From NCBI GenBank assembly GCA_009363875.1, contig CM018685.1:65576593-65640592 (forward strand): 64,000 nt of DNA, given 5' to 3'. Below, in pieces: positions 1-12,073 of this stretch. This stretch comes from Mikania micrantha (lineage: Eukaryota > Streptophyta > Magnoliopsida > Asterales > Asteraceae). Position 1 is the stretch's first letter. The number at the start of each line of letters is the position of its first letter. The notes below the pieces were generated by a model. The model was not told the origin of the DNA, did no database searches, and was given only the letters and a program-made list of their open reading frames with translations. Made by a program: the position numbers and the translations under genes.

Positions 1-2769
1 TCTCATGTTCAGCTCCTTTTGGTCGAAAATGTGCTGTAGGCTCTTATGATCAGTAAATATTGTGCACTTGGTGCCATACAGATAATGTCGCCAGATCTTT
101 AGTGCGAACACTACGGCTCCCAACTCTAAGTCGTGAGTTGTGTAGTTCTTTTCGTGCACTTTCAATTGTCGTGACGCATATGCTATAACTTTCTCGCGTT
201 GCATCAGCACGCAACCGAGTCCTTGCTTTGAGGCGTCACAGTACACCACAAAGTCCTCGCACCCGTCTGGTAGCGATAAGATTGGTGCACTGCACAACTT
301 CTGCTTCAACAGGTCGAAAGCAGTTTCCTGTCTTTCTCCCCATTCGAACTTCTTGTCTTTATGCGTAAGGGACGTCAACGATTGTGCGATCTTCGAGAAC
401 CCTTCGATAAACCGCCTGTAGTACCCGGCCAATCCTAAGAACTGTCGCACCTCAGTTGGAGTCTTAGGCGCTGCCCAATTCTTGATTGCCTCGATTTTGG
501 CTGGGTCTACGTGTATCCCTTTCTCGTTTACTACGTGTCCAAGGAACTGAACTTCGCGAATCCAGAAATCACATTTGGAGAATTTCGCGTATAGTTGTTC
601 CTTCTTTAGTAGTTCTAAGACACGTCTCAAGTGATCGGCATGTTCTTCTTGAGTCTTCGAGTAGATCAAGATGTCATCTATGAATACGATTACGAACTTG
701 TCGAGATACGGTTTACACACCCGATTCATGAGATCCATAAATACGGCCGGTGCGTTAGTCAACCCAAATGGCATGACCAGAAATTCGTAATGTCCGTACC
801 GCGTCCTGAATGCGGTCTTTGGTATATCGTCCTCTTGTATCCTGAGTTGATGGTAACCCGATCTCAGATCGATTTTCGAATAGAAGCTTGACCCTTGCAA
901 CTGGTCAAACAGATCGTCTATTCGAGGTAGAGGGTATCGGTTCTTGATCGTTACCTTGTTCAATTCCCGGTAATCTATGCACATACGGAATGAACCGTCT
1001 TTCTTTTTCACAAACAAGACCGGAGCTCCCCATGGTGAGAAACTCGGTCTAATGAATCCTTTATCTAATAACTCTTGCAGTTGATTAGATAGTTCCTGCA
1101 TTTCAGTAGGAGCCAGTCGATATGGTGCCTTGGCTATCGGTGCTGCTCCTGGCGTTAGATCTATCTGAAACTCCACTTGCCGTGCCGGTGGTAGTCCCGG
1201 TAGATCGTCAGGAAAGACTTCTGAATAATCGCGAACAACAGCAATGTCTTCAATCTTTCGTTCCTTCTTTGGTTGTTCGGAAATAAGAGCCAGGATAGCC
1301 GTGTATCCTTTCTTTAGATATTTGCTAGCCTTCATGCATGACATGATGTTTAGGGGTATCCCGCGTCGTTCTCCTTGGATTGAGATCTGCTCACCACTCG
1401 GTAACGTAACTCGTACGACCTTCTCGTTGCACACGATCTCAGCATGGTTTGCAGATAACCAATCCATTCCAATCACCACGTCGAAGCTTCCGAGAGTTAC
1501 TGGCATCAGGTCGATCACCAGCTGATGGTCTGCCAGTGTCAGAACGCATCCTTTGATGATGTGTTGTGTTTCGATGAGTTTTCCATCCGCTAACTCTACG
1601 GTATACTTATAATCTAGTGGTGTTGGTGTCATGTCAAGCAATTTGCTAAATTCACTAGAGATAAAACTCCTATCGGCACCGGTATCAAATAATATACTAG
1701 CGTAGACATTATTTAAAAGAAACGTACCGGTGACGACGTTCGGATCATCTTTGGCTTCACCGGATCCAATCACGAATGCCCGACCCCTAGCCGGGTTGCC
1801 TCCTGCGTTCTTGTTTTGCGGACAGTCTCGGCGCATATGTCCGGGCTTGCCGCAAGTGAAGCACCCCTTCAGTGTGTTATCCTTGTTGGGGTTAGGGTTG
1901 GGGTTTGATCGGCATTCCTTGGCCAGGTGTCCGTTCCTGCCACAGTTGCTGCACCGAACTCTTCGGCATGGGCCGTGATGGTGGTATGAGCAGTTGTTGC
2001 ATTTGGGGTTGTTGCCCCGATATCCCCCTTTGTCTTGATTGTTTGGTTGTGTGGCAGTGAAGACTTTGGCTGGTGTTGGTCGGTGTTGAGCTGGTGGTGG
2101 TGGTGAGAAAACACGGTTGTTGTTGGGTTCCCACTTTCGCTTGGGCTCTTGGGGTTTTAGGTGTTCACCCCTTTTTGGCAGTTTCCCCTGGGCTACCGCC
2201 TGGTCAGTTAGCTTGTGCGCCAAGCGAATCAGTGGTTGGACGGTGGTGTGATTGGCTGCTGTCACCGTGCTCTGTATTTGCTCGGGCAATCCACTAATGA
2301 ATTGCTCTATCTTTTTGTACTCCGGCGTCACCATTGCCGGGCACAGCTTGCACAGTTCGTGAAATCGAGTACAGTATTTCTCGATCTCGGATCCCACCAT
2401 TTTGTGCGTCCAGAATTCTTCTTCCAGCTTCCGAATTTCGTCCCGAGGACAATACTCCTCGTGGAGCATTCTCGTAAAGTTCTCCCATGGGATGGAGTTT
2501 GCAGTATCCAGTCCGAGTGTCTGGACATGAGAGTTCCACCAGGTGAGGGCCGGTCCCTCCAGTACTCCTGTGGCATATTTCACTCGGTTCCCGTCAGAGC
2601 ATTCGGCCATAGAGAAAACCGATTCCACCTTCTCTATCCATCGGAGCAGTCCCACTGCCCCTTCAGTGCCCTGAAATTTGTGAGGATGACAGCTTAGGAA
2701 TGCCTTAAATGAGCATCCCTTTACCGCTCCTCCCTGGGGTCCTGTGCATCGGTAGTTTAATACAACGTG
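1..2769 (-). CDS. Gag-protease-RT-RNase H polyprotein, gypsy family A (partial)
   Basis: One frame is open from an in-frame TAA at 2770-2772 to the left edge with no stop that I found. In order it holds a gag segment (KAFLSCHPHKF near 2690, then a WW-containing capsid-like region), zinc knuckles CSNCGRNGHLAKEC and CFTCGKPGHMRRDC (about 1800-1960), the aspartic protease motif LFDTGADRSF (about 1670-1700), reverse transcriptase with FIDDILIYS near 660-690, and RNase H with VYCDAS near 240 and TDHKSL near 40-60. It carries out capsid assembly, polyprotein cleavage and cDNA synthesis of the retrotransposon. All catalytic motifs visible are intact. No ATG follows the upstream stop, so the true gag start is either spliced in or lost. 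Integrase is outside the window. Confidence 0.88.
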
Positions 2770-2799
2770 TTAGTATCTAGGCTGTCTATTCTATGCTAG

Positions 2800-3006
2800 T
2801 TACGTTAGGCAAAAGCTAATACCGTTGTTAGTGCCACTCGTCTCACTGGTGTGACGGTTGGCTTCGTACTCTGCGAGTACTTTGTTGAATTTTCGTTCGA
2901 CCATCATGTCGATCCGTGCCTTTTCGGCCTTGCGTTTGAGTCGTAGAGCGTTGTTTCCTCTTGCAGACATGTTTCTATATAGAGGGGTTAGAATGTTAGT
3001 CATCAT
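2800..3006 (-). CDS. Small basic ORF upstream of gag in gypsy family A
   Basis: A 68-codon ORF on the same strand as gag-pol, ending 31 bases before the gag frame opens. From its second likely start (an MSARGNN sequence near 2970) it is rich in Lys and Arg (RLKRKAEKARIDMMVERKF) and probably helical. It may be an N-terminal piece of gag separated by a frameshift or an intron, or a separate accessory ORF. I recognise no family. Coding status is uncertain. Confidence 0.35.
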   Translation of the reverse strand: MMTNILTPLYRNMSARGNNALRLKRKAEKARIDMMVERKFNKVLAEYEANRHTSETSGTNNGISFCLT

Positions 3007-3253
3007 ATGCTAAGTGTTAGCTCAAGTTAGAATAGTTGTCATGTCAAATGTCACGTTAGCTATCGTAACAAAGCTTCAAATAACAGTAGTAATAATAAAA
3101 CAGATAATCATAATAAAGCATAATTTCCATTAATATCAATCTTGAAGTACAATAATTTGAAAAGAAAGTACAATGCGAGTTCTCCGAGCACATCCCGCTC
3201 GTCTAGGCTAAAATAAGATAAAAGGAAAGACAGTACAAAATAAGGAAAATCTA

Positions 3254-3868
3254 CTAATCCGAGTCCATGGAGACATGGGAGATGTTACTAGCTGCGTCCC
3301 CATCCTCGTCATCGTCCTCCTCCGGATCCTCGTCGGGATCCTCGTCGAACTCTCCTTCCTCGAGATCTTCGGCCTCGAACTGTGGCCCGTCATCCTCAGC
3401 TGGCGGTTCCTCAACAAACTGTGCCGCCCATGCGTTAAGCATGGCGTCACTTGCCTGTACCATAGCCTGAGTTTCGGCTATATCTGTCCGATTCTCGGTA
3501 ATACGCCCGTCATGCTCCTGCATGACATCAACTATCTGCCCATGCTGGGACATGAGCTGAGCCACTTGGAGACGTAGTGTCTCCACCGTCTCCTCTAGCC
3601 GATCCTTCTCCTCCTCCAGCCTGTCACTTCGCCTTTCCAGGCGATCGTTCTTCTCGCGAAGAACACGCACCTCGTCGGATAGTTCGGCACTCCTCCGAAA
3701 CTCCCGCCGGGTTACGGCCACATGAGCCGCGAAGGCTCTCTCCATCGGCATCCCAAGTGCCGGTAGTCGCGGACCCTCAGAGGTATCACCTCTGTATCGC
3801 GGGGTAGGCACCCGCTCAGCCACGATCCACTGTAGTAAGAGGCTAGGCAGCCATCCCCAGTCTGTCAC
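3254..3868 (-). CDS. Coiled-coil, acidic-tail ORF between LTR and gag of family A
   Basis: An uninterrupted 204-codon frame on the retrotransposon strand. The frame enters the LTR by six bases, but its first ATG is at 3749-3751, giving about 165 aa. Residues from about 55 to 115 of the open frame are a heptad-rich coiled coil (repeated RLE, DRLEE and LRLQVAQL). The last 45 residues are strongly acidic, with runs of E and D, and end in SMDSD. No enzymatic motif is visible. It could be an extra gene of the element, as some plant gypsy lineages carry, or a relic of gag. The GC-rich composition resembles the adjacent gag rather than the LTR. Confidence 0.5.
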   Translation of the reverse strand: MTDWGWLPSLLLQWIVAERVPTPRYRGDTSEGPRLPALGMPMERAFAAHVAVTRREFRRSAELSDEVRVLREKNDRLERRSDRLEEEKDRLEETVETLRLQVAQLMSQHGQIVDVMQEHDGRITENRTDIAETQAMVQASDAMLNAWAAQFVEEPPAEDDGPQFEAEDLEEGEFDEDPDEDPEEDDDEDGDAASNISHVSMDSD

Positions 3869-3892
3869 ACCCCCAATTTCCCACTTGTGGTG

Positions 3893-3982
3893 TCAGTCCA
3901 CGTGGGTGTGACGTGGCCAGGAATCACAGCTCTAACTCATATCAGTCCACGTGGGTGTGACGTGGCCAGGAATCACAGCTCT
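3893..3982. repeat. 49-bp direct tandem duplication in the LTR
   Basis: TCAGTCCACGTGGGTGTGAC and the following bases occur at 3893 and again at 3942, period 49. The solo LTR near 42250-42300 has this block once, so the duplication is private to this copy. Confidence 0.85.
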
Positions 3983-6312
3983 TGGTCATATAGAACGACT
4001 TCTATATGAGTTACACAATCACACAGTTTGCAAAACCAAACAAGTTTATATAAGTATGCAGCGGAAAATGTAAATCATCAAATACATATGTAGCAGCGGA
4101 AAGTAATTGTTGAAATAAACACTACAAATGATTAAATTGTTATAAAAACGTAGCAAATGCACACAAGCCTAGGACATGAGTCTAAATGTAAGCTTGACTC
4201 CTTAGTGTGTCCTTGTGAGCGTCCTAGCGTGTGCTCCATTAGTTACCTGAGAATACATGCGAAAAGTGTCAACTAAAAAGTTGGTGAGTTCACAGGTTTA
4301 GACAGACAGAAATTGTAGACAGATATATACTGGACATGTTTAGGTTTAGTTGTTGGATCTACGATCCGTGAGTGTGTCATGTCATCTTACCGAAACTAGA
4401 CTGTTCTCGTTTGCCTCCGCGAGTCATCGCTGAACTCGCAATTCACATCGATTATTACACTCGTTATGACCTCCAGTCAAAGTTGTTGCCGAGTGGGGCT
4501 AGTCAAACCCAGTAGTACTACGTAATAACGACTCGTTCGTAACAATTAACGGTAAGGATAAGTGAGGGCTTTATGCGATAATAGTTACACTCAAAAAGAA
4601 ATGGTTTCACAACATACCAGTCATACATCTAAAACAGTTGCATAGTATTCTCACCCCAAGATTGAGTAAAAGCAGTTAAAGAGTAAAAGTGGGGCCGTAA
4701 ACTCACCTGAGTTTAGATATGCGTTAGCTCAAAAGAGTACGTGTAGCTCGCCGGCTAGTAGTCACCTATATCACATAGGTACTATGAGTTCGTGTTCACA
4801 TATGTGGGTCTCACCGGACCGCGTTAGTGTTCAACAACACTAAGTGGTTACATAGGTCGAGTTGACCGTGTTTAACCGTGTCGATCGTGTTTGACCTAAC
4901 GACCCGTTGGTGACGGTTTGGATCAAGTGTTCGTGTATCGTGCGGTTTTAGTGTCGTGTGAAGTGTACGGATACCAAATTCATTCCTATGAGGAAACTTA
5001 CTATTTATGGTAAGTTCCTATTTTAGGAAAGTTTCCATATTTGGCAGGTTATGCATAAAATCATATTTCGATTATTCTAATATGCATATTTATCCTAAAT
5101 GAGCATGTTATCACATAGCACATAGATACACATAGCCGGTTTAGCATAGTTTGCGCGTAAAAGTTTCCATTTATGGAAAGGTACTAAAATGAGCATGTTT
5201 AACCAAGATTAGTAACAAACCTTTTCTAAAGATCATTACCCTAGTCCTAAATTATCATAAAATCATATTCGTTTCAACAAACATATTGCTATTCATAGAC
5301 TTTGTAAAATAAAGTTTCTATTTATAGTAATAACCATAAAAATCATATTTTCAATAATTCTAATCATCCCAATGCATCAATAATCATCATATTAACTTCT
5401 AAACGTCATACAATCACTAAATGAACATGTTAGACCCAAAACATTATCATGCATTTTACCGATTTGCAACATGGTGACAAAAAGTTACTATTTATAGTAA
5501 CGTTCACAAAAATCACACTTTTGACTATCCTAGACATTTCTATGCATCAAGTATCTATCACAATAGTTTCTAATCATCATTTTAAGCATAACATTTAGAT
5601 CTAATCACATGCATGTGGTCATTTTATTAAGAATACACACTTTGTAACATAAAAGTTACTATTTTTAGTAATAACCACATCTATGACATTACTCGACCAT
5701 GATCAACATTCTAAACACATGGAACATCGTCAATAACACTTTTAATAACACTTCAATACTGAAAATTACTCAAATCATTGAAGATCATACATGCATGTTG
5801 ATTAAAGTGGCCATTTCATCACAAAATCAACAAATCAACACCACAATCAATCAAGATCATCATGGATCGTTATAGAATCATCAAATCAGTAAATAAATCA
5901 CACAATAGCATATCTAAAACATCAAAATTTCGTGACAATGTTGGTGATGATGATGCATGTGGCCAAAATGGCTTGCATGTGCTCCTATATGTGATTTTAG
6001 GCAAGATTAACCATAGAATCTACCTTACAATGCTTTAGAACGCCTTGAAACGAATTGAGCAGGCTTGTAGAAGTCCTGGATGCTGCTGGAATGCTACAAA
6101 TCGCGAGTAGAGAGTAGACACGGTGTTCTTGAGCCTCGAACCTTCAATCTCTCCTTAGATTGCCTTCAAACTTGCTCCCCAAAGGTTCCAAATGGTTCGA
6201 ATGGTGCTCACAGAGTGTTAGAGACCGGAGGTGGCGAGTTGCAGTCGAGAGAAATGGTGTAGGGCGGCAGAAATGATTATCATTGGATTTATAAAGATTT
6301 GATGCGTATAGG

Positions 6313-6492
6313 GGTTGTCGCGTACCGCGGTGATTAAAATAATAATTCTGTTCCCGAAACACGCCGCGTACCGCGGTGGTTGAAGATGATCGGTCGTCGC
6401 GTACCGCGACGTTTTTCGGAGAATTCAAATTCTCCCGCTTGAGCTTCGCGTACCGCGAAAGCCCAATTGTATGCCCATCGCGTACCGCGATG
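6313..6492 (-). promoter_or_regulatory. Hairpin array TCGCGTACCGCGA in LTR, upstream of TATA box
   Basis: Five copies of the core CGCG-TAC-CGCG lie within 180 bp, with flanks that pair with each other but differ between copies (arms CCCATCGCG, CTTCGCG, CGTCGCG and degenerate ones). The block sits just upstream, in LTR orientation, of the TTTATAAA box at about 6290. It is conserved in the solo LTR at 39742-39955, which suggests a cis-regulatory role in the LTR promoter. Function is inferred from position only. Confidence 0.6.
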
Positions 6493-6839
6493 GGTCTCGG
6501 CTGAGCCCAATAAGTCCAATTTCATTGTTTTGAACCGAATCTTTCATATTTCTCGGATACGATCATCGTTTCTCAACACATTGGCTTTGTTCTAACTAAA
6601 TTAGGTTCACCGAACCTAAGTGCAGTGTTTTCGTGTTTCCGTTTGATTCGTTCACCAACGTTCGTCATTCAAGACACGTGCGAGTGTTGTGCGATAATTC
6701 CTCGAATTATCGGCGTGTTCAGACTGTTGTGCCACGTGTCACACTAAATGCATTTATTCTAGTGCCACGTATGAAATAATTAATAAACATTATTATTAAA
6801 ATAATAGAGTTGCTGACCTGGAAATTACGAGGTGTCACA

Positions 6840-7568
6840 CTATATAAATTTAACAATTTTTATTTAGCAAGACAAATATTATTTTATATATTTATGATAT
6901 AAAATAGAGTAAGTTATTGATATAATCCTTATAGTTTGCTAATATTTCATCTTGATCTCTAGGTTTCATAATTTACACATATGATCCCAAACTTTAAACA
7001 TTTGTAATACATATAGTTCTTAGGCTACCAAATCACCCTCACATACTTGACCATATTTACACCCTCACATAAGAACTAAATATGTTACAAATGTTTAAAG
7101 TTTGAGACCATATAGGTTATTTATGAAACTTATTGACCAAGAGTGAAATACTAACAAAACACAGCGATCATCTCAGTAATTTACTTTAAAAAATATTAGA
7201 AAATATGCATATTATGTTATATATAATTAAAATAGAAAATATAAATAATTTATACTATATAATAAATAAAAGTTTTGATAGGATACGTGTCAATATTGTA
7301 AATCATCTAAAAATTAATTTTTCTGCTTCTCTCTCTTATTAATTGCTTGTAAATCATCTTTTGTTAGATTTTGATTATTTATTCCTTTTCTTTTATTAAA
7401 AAATAATAATTTTATTTAATTTTATAAATAATATGATTATATCGTAAGTCATATTATTTAATTTTTTTTATAAAAAGTCTTAGAAAAATATGTAATAGGC
7501 TATTTAAAATAAATAATTTTAAAATTTATTTACTTAATCTTTGTATTACACATGTGTTTACCTAGTAA

Positions 7569-7630
<62 letters not shown>

Positions 7631-7982
7631 AAATATATAAATCATAAAAATTTAACAAGTCGAACTAAAACTTGAAAATTATGTTTTTTTCATGACTTAG
7701 AGCTCGAATTTTAAACAAAAAGCGAGAATTATGTAAGTTAAATAAGGATGGTTCAAGCTTCCATGAGTTTTGAGTTCTACACATTTGCTCATCTAAATTT
7801 CTATAAAAATATAAAAAAATTTGGTGAACAAGAAAGTCGATTCGCAACAAATATAAGATTTTGCTGGTTGGTATTGACTAGAGTTCTTTTTGTTTTTTCA
7901 AATCATTTATATTAAAAATGTAATAAAGACAAAATACACCGTAAAACCAATTTGTTTTTTAATGAATATTATGTGTTATAAG
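6840..7982. other. AT-rich intergenic sequence
   Basis: No gene seen. It is AT-rich sequence with a long (TA)n tract (7572-7629). The pair near 6960-7010 and 7075-7140, both built on 'AACTTTAAACATTTGTAA' and its inverse, forms a short decayed inverted repeat. Confidence 0.6.
7572..7629. repeat. (TA)n microsatellite
   Basis: About 29 uninterrupted TA units. Confidence 0.95.
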
Positions 7983-8352
7983 CAGTGTTCTCAGCACGGG
8001 ACCAGACTGGCCGGATCGGGAACCGGTGGGGTGGCCGGCTCAATGTTAGTATGTGAGCCGCCCTCTCAAGAACTGGCCGGTTGATTCGGTTCACCGGTCA
8101 GACCGGGAACCAGCTCATTGGTTGGACCCGCCTTTATTTTTTTAACTAAAATTCAAAAAATAAAAGATTAAAACAAACCTTATATTTTTTTAACATGATT
8201 ATGTTAGTTCAAACATTAATTATGTTTGTTTAAATGCGTTTATAATTTTATAATTTTTTTGAAATACTTAATTTATTTTTTATGTCATACGGTTCTTAAA
8301 TCCGGTCCGACCAATAACCAGTAAGACATATGTTCCGGTTCTGAAACCATTG
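7983..8352. mobile_element. hAT-type MITE (370 bp), CArTG termini
   Basis: It is flanked by the exact 8-bp duplication GTTATAAG (7975-7982 and 8353-8360). The termini are CAGTGTTCTCAGCACGGG and, inverted, CAATGGTTTCAGAACCGG. Eight-base duplications and CA(A/G)TG termini are typical of hAT elements. The interior has GC-rich blocks with ACCGG/CCGGT motifs and no coding capacity. Confidence 0.85.
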
Positions 8353-9800
8353 GTTATAAGTCATGAAAAGATAGTATATTTTAACTAAAATCAAATCAGT
8401 TTCTATTTTTTTTAACAACCAACTAATCAAATGTCGGGTACTCCGTACGCGGCCGTAATGGCTAAAGAATGCCTAAGCTGGCCACTAGTCCAGACGGACC
8501 GAACCCCTAGCCCACCAACCACCAATTCCCAGAGAGAACCCGACCCAAGCACCCGTCCAAAGGCATGACGATGGTCTATAAATATTTAAATAACTAAAAT
8601 CAAATGATCGGAACCCTCGTACATAAACACACAGGATGAAATAAAAAGTTGTAAATCTTTGATTTTGCCACTTGCTATTTTATGGAACAGACTCACAGTC
8701 CACAGACTGCTGGTCACAAAGACAAATGCTGTTGTCTCAATGGATTGTATTTTCTACAGGTTGTAAAAAAATAGTATTTTTCGTAGTCATCTAAATTTAA
8801 TAGTTATTTTGTCCAACAAATTTAAATATTGATACATTTTTTTATTTTATTCTTGAAAGTTTGAGTATTTTAATAGGATATAATAAATTTTAGGTTATTT
8901 CGTTTTAGGCACAAGGGTTTTAAGACTAAACTTTAGTTATAAAAGTACTAATATTCTAGTCTTAAACATAAATTTCTTTTATATATACAGAAGGGACTTC
9001 AAAAGAAAACTCTTCATGTACAAGAAAACCAAGTAAACTTTTATGAGCCAATCAAAATTTTTCTTTTTAGTTATTTTTATTTAAATAAAAAGGGTTATTT
9101 AGTCATTTTTACAACTTTTAATTTTGGTAATTGTCTTTTTTACTTTTAAATTTCCTTAAATTGATAACTATCTTTAAATCCTAAATTGGTTGATGATCCT
9201 TATTGAATTGAAAGATCTGTATTTTACATCAAATTGCTGCAAAATATTAACATGATTTTGTCTTAACAAATCATGAGTTGTATTCAACTTTACGAGTTAA
9301 AATCATAAACTTAGGTGTTATGTTTCCCGGTATCCTGTGCACGCTCCACTAATTATACTATATACATTTTACGCTCCGTTGAATAGTTTTAATAATTGAA
9401 TAGTAATGATAACTAAACAATACTAATCGTTAAATAATAACAATTGTATAATAGTAATATTAATTAAATAATAATAATATAATACAATTAATTAAAGATT
9501 TTTTTGTTTATTTATTAGTCAATAATTAAAACCTATCAAATAATTTTGTTGGTCATTGAAATTAGACTTCGGTTTTATTTTTGGTAAATGCTATTATTTG
9601 ATCTAGTTATACAAACGTTTACCTTGTAATTATATTATCGATCGATAAATAGCCCTAGATCGAGTTATTCATCTTGTTAATTTAATTATATCCTATAAAT
9701 CAGATAACGTATGCTAAAACAACATTAAATTCCAAAACCTTTATATTTTATGGCATCCTAGGTCATGCACTACCATTCTTGATGCCATTTTTCTACCAAG
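8353..9800. other. Intergenic sequence, includes a GC-rich patch
   Basis: No gene seen. It is AT-rich except 8447-8570, a GC-rich patch (CCGTACGCGGCCGTAATGGC) without a convincing ORF, RNA fold or repeat partner in this window. Confidence 0.5.
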
Positions 9801-10025
9801 TAGAGGTGGCCTAAAAACACGGAACCAGAACTGACCATCCAAACTGACGGGTTTCTCAGATAAATTGTAACCAAAACCGGAAACGGAACCAGAACCGGGG
9901 AAAAACCGATAAAAACCGGTCAAAAACTCAATCCTAACCGAAACCGATTTTTGACTCTGTTGACCAAAACCGAAACCAGTTTGAACCCGAACCGTTTTAG
10001 AGAAGAACCCGGTTTGTGCACTCTA
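9801..10025. mobile_element. hAT-type MITE, AACCGGTT-rich family (225 bp)
   Basis: Termini TAGAGGTGGCC and TGTGCACTCTA; flanks CTACCAAG (9793-9800) and CCACCAAG (10026-10033) match at 7 of 8 bases. The interior is a chain of 'ACCGGAACC' and 'AACCGA' words. The same family occurs at 19756, 46412 and 53742. Confidence 0.8.
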
Positions 10026-12073
10026 CCACCAAGTGTTTACTCCTAAAGCGTTGGTTGAAATACCTCATTTATTCTCACGACCCAAGCCTGTTTTGTTTCT
10101 TTTGGCCCATAACTTCCAAACCTTTTGTTAAATTTTTTAAACGAGCTTTGATCCCCAAGCTTTAAGTCTGATTGAAGTATTGAACATAGTTTGATAAATG
10201 ATTTCGAGTCAAAACTTTATATATATCTTAACTTAAATAGAACATAGGAAGGTATCTAATATCTTGAATTGTCATTTTTCGGTGAAAAATCTTGGTTCGT
10301 TGCCTTGTCAGATTTTAATATTTATTTTTTCTATTATTTTTTTCTGAACATCATTTACTTTTAAATATGTTTTTTTGTCACAATTTTTTTCAAATATAAT
10401 ATTTTCTTAAATCCCAAATATATTGTATGGCTAAGGGCTTGCTTAGGGATTAAAATATAATATATTTTTTATAAATTATTTTGTTCACCTTAGCCTTTTG
10501 TTTTCGGCACAACATAACTCACCGTTGCTTGGTTATTATTTACGTTTCGATAAGTATCTTATTGAAACCCGAACCGGGTCAAACATAACATGTTTTTGCT
10601 TTTCTTTTCAAAATCATTTTGTTTTTTTCTTTTTTTTAGAACAACACAATAAACTTATCTAATCGTACTTTTAAAATTACATAACAACCTACTTACGCAA
10701 ATTTTTGTTTATATTTATATATAAATCGGTCTGTCACTTGCTGTGGAACTCGACTATGCACACATTAGTTACATATATATATTTTTAGTAGCTCTCTTTC
10801 ACTATATACCCTAATCCGTTAATTATCTTCCATTTAATACACACACGTGATTATGTGTTTTTTTAGTTCTTCGTTAATAAATTGTTTTTGTGTAAGCCTG
10901 ACAAAATAGGCAGGTTGAGTCAAGTTGTATAATGGGTTAGAGCGGGTTTGGGTTAGGATGAGTGCGAGTTAGAACGAGATTTAAGCAAAATCAGTTTGGG
11001 GCTAAATAGATTTTTTTATAACCGTGGGAACCCACTTGCATAATAAACCCCCAGGTCCTCCCAATACTCAACCAACCGAGAGGAATATGTAAACCACAGT
11101 CGCAAGCAACCGAGTCAGTGGCCTACAAGGAAAATTACTCAAAGTAGGGATTGAACTAAATATACTGTTTTAAAAAACATCAATTTGGTTTAAGTTAAAA
11201 TATGTTATATTATACAAATAATCCATTAGGATAATTTTTATTGATTTTTTCATCAAATATGTTATCAATTATTCTTAAACGTTTAAATCCATTGCATTTA
11301 CATAGTTTTTTAAGTTATTAATCTTGACTCGTATTGTGTTAAAGTGTTACTCATCTCAACATATTTCATGTTATGATGCTACTAATTTCAATCCATTATA
11401 CAACAATTGTTTACCCAAAACAGTTCATTTTTTTTATTTGGGTGAAAATTGCCACCCCAAATTATGTGTTTGAGTACTCTTTAATAACAAAAATAGATTA
11501 AGTGAAGATGGTTTTTGGATTAAAAAAAATGCCTGTTTTCTAGTTGTTTGAGGGTATCCCGGAGATATTTATTCAGCAATAAAATATTTCATGAACAATA
11601 ATCTCACACGATGTTAAAAGAAAGCCATCAAAATAAAAGCCATCATAATATATTATTAACAATTAAGATAACATTGACATAGATTTAAAAATAAAAATAC
11701 ATAAGATTGACTATTAGATTGAAGTGATCAAAAACCTTTTGTAACCTTAGGTTTACTTGCGCACATTAAAGTGTTTATTATATTATAATTTTACGAGTAA
11801 TTATGTTCTATTTTTTTTTTTTTAAAAAAATCTTTTTTACAAGTAAACATTTCCCGTAGCGGATTTAGTATCCTAGTTAGAGTGACACACAAAATATTAT
11901 TAAAAATTTGTACTTTGGGAAAATATGTAATTTTTTCAAATTAAGAGGGGAAAATATTCTTCCTAATATTTAAGGTAAACCTAATTTGATAAAATCAAAC
12001 TAATTTTAGGAAAAAAAACTATTAATATGCATTCTGTCGCTTTTTTTTTTTTAACAGCAATCTTGCTTATAAA
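10026..12073. other. AT-rich intergenic sequence
   Basis: No gene seen. A stretch near 10890-11050 (GGGTTAGAGCGGGTTTGGGTTAGG) looks like part of a dispersed repeat, but I could not define its ends. Confidence 0.5.

Larger units (their letters stand above)
1..6839 (-). mobile_element. Ty3/gypsy retrotransposon, family A, 5' part (runs off left edge)
   Basis: On the minus strand the order is LTR (6839 to 3863), coiled-coil ORF, small basic ORF, gag, protease, reverse transcriptase and RNase H, with integrase and the 3' LTR beyond the window. Domain order PR-RT-RH and the motifs FIDDILIYS (RT), DTGA (protease) and CCHC knuckles place it in Ty3/gypsy. A solo LTR of the same family lies at 39398-42330 in the opposite orientation. 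The 5 bases outside the LTR (CTATA, 6840-6844) would be one half of the target duplication; the other half is not in the window. I see no convincing tRNA primer-binding site directly inside the LTR. Confidence 0.9.
3863..6839 (-). repeat. 5' LTR of gypsy family A (about 2.98 kb)
   Basis: On the minus strand it starts TGTGACACCTCG at 6839 and ends GGGGGTGTGACA at 3863, with near-perfect inverted termini TGTGACACC/GGTGTGACA. It aligns along its length in inverse orientation with 39398-42330. It contains a TTTATAAA box near 6290, a cluster of CG-rich hairpins at 6313-6492, and AT-rich downstream sequence with many 'TACTATTTATAGTA'-like short inverted motifs (4980-5700). Its flanks (CAGTC inside, CTATA outside) do not match, as expected for one LTR of a longer element rather than a solo LTR. 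Confidence 0.88.

Noticed and set aside
631..2697. Plus-strand ORFs opposite gag-pol (for example 631-891 and 2215-2697)
   Set aside because: They are shadows of the intact minus-strand polyprotein.
3863..6839. Solo LTR interpretation
   Set aside because: The 5-base flanks CAGTC and CTATA differ, and gag-pol of the right orientation adjoins it, so it is better read as the 5' LTR of the element at 1-3862.
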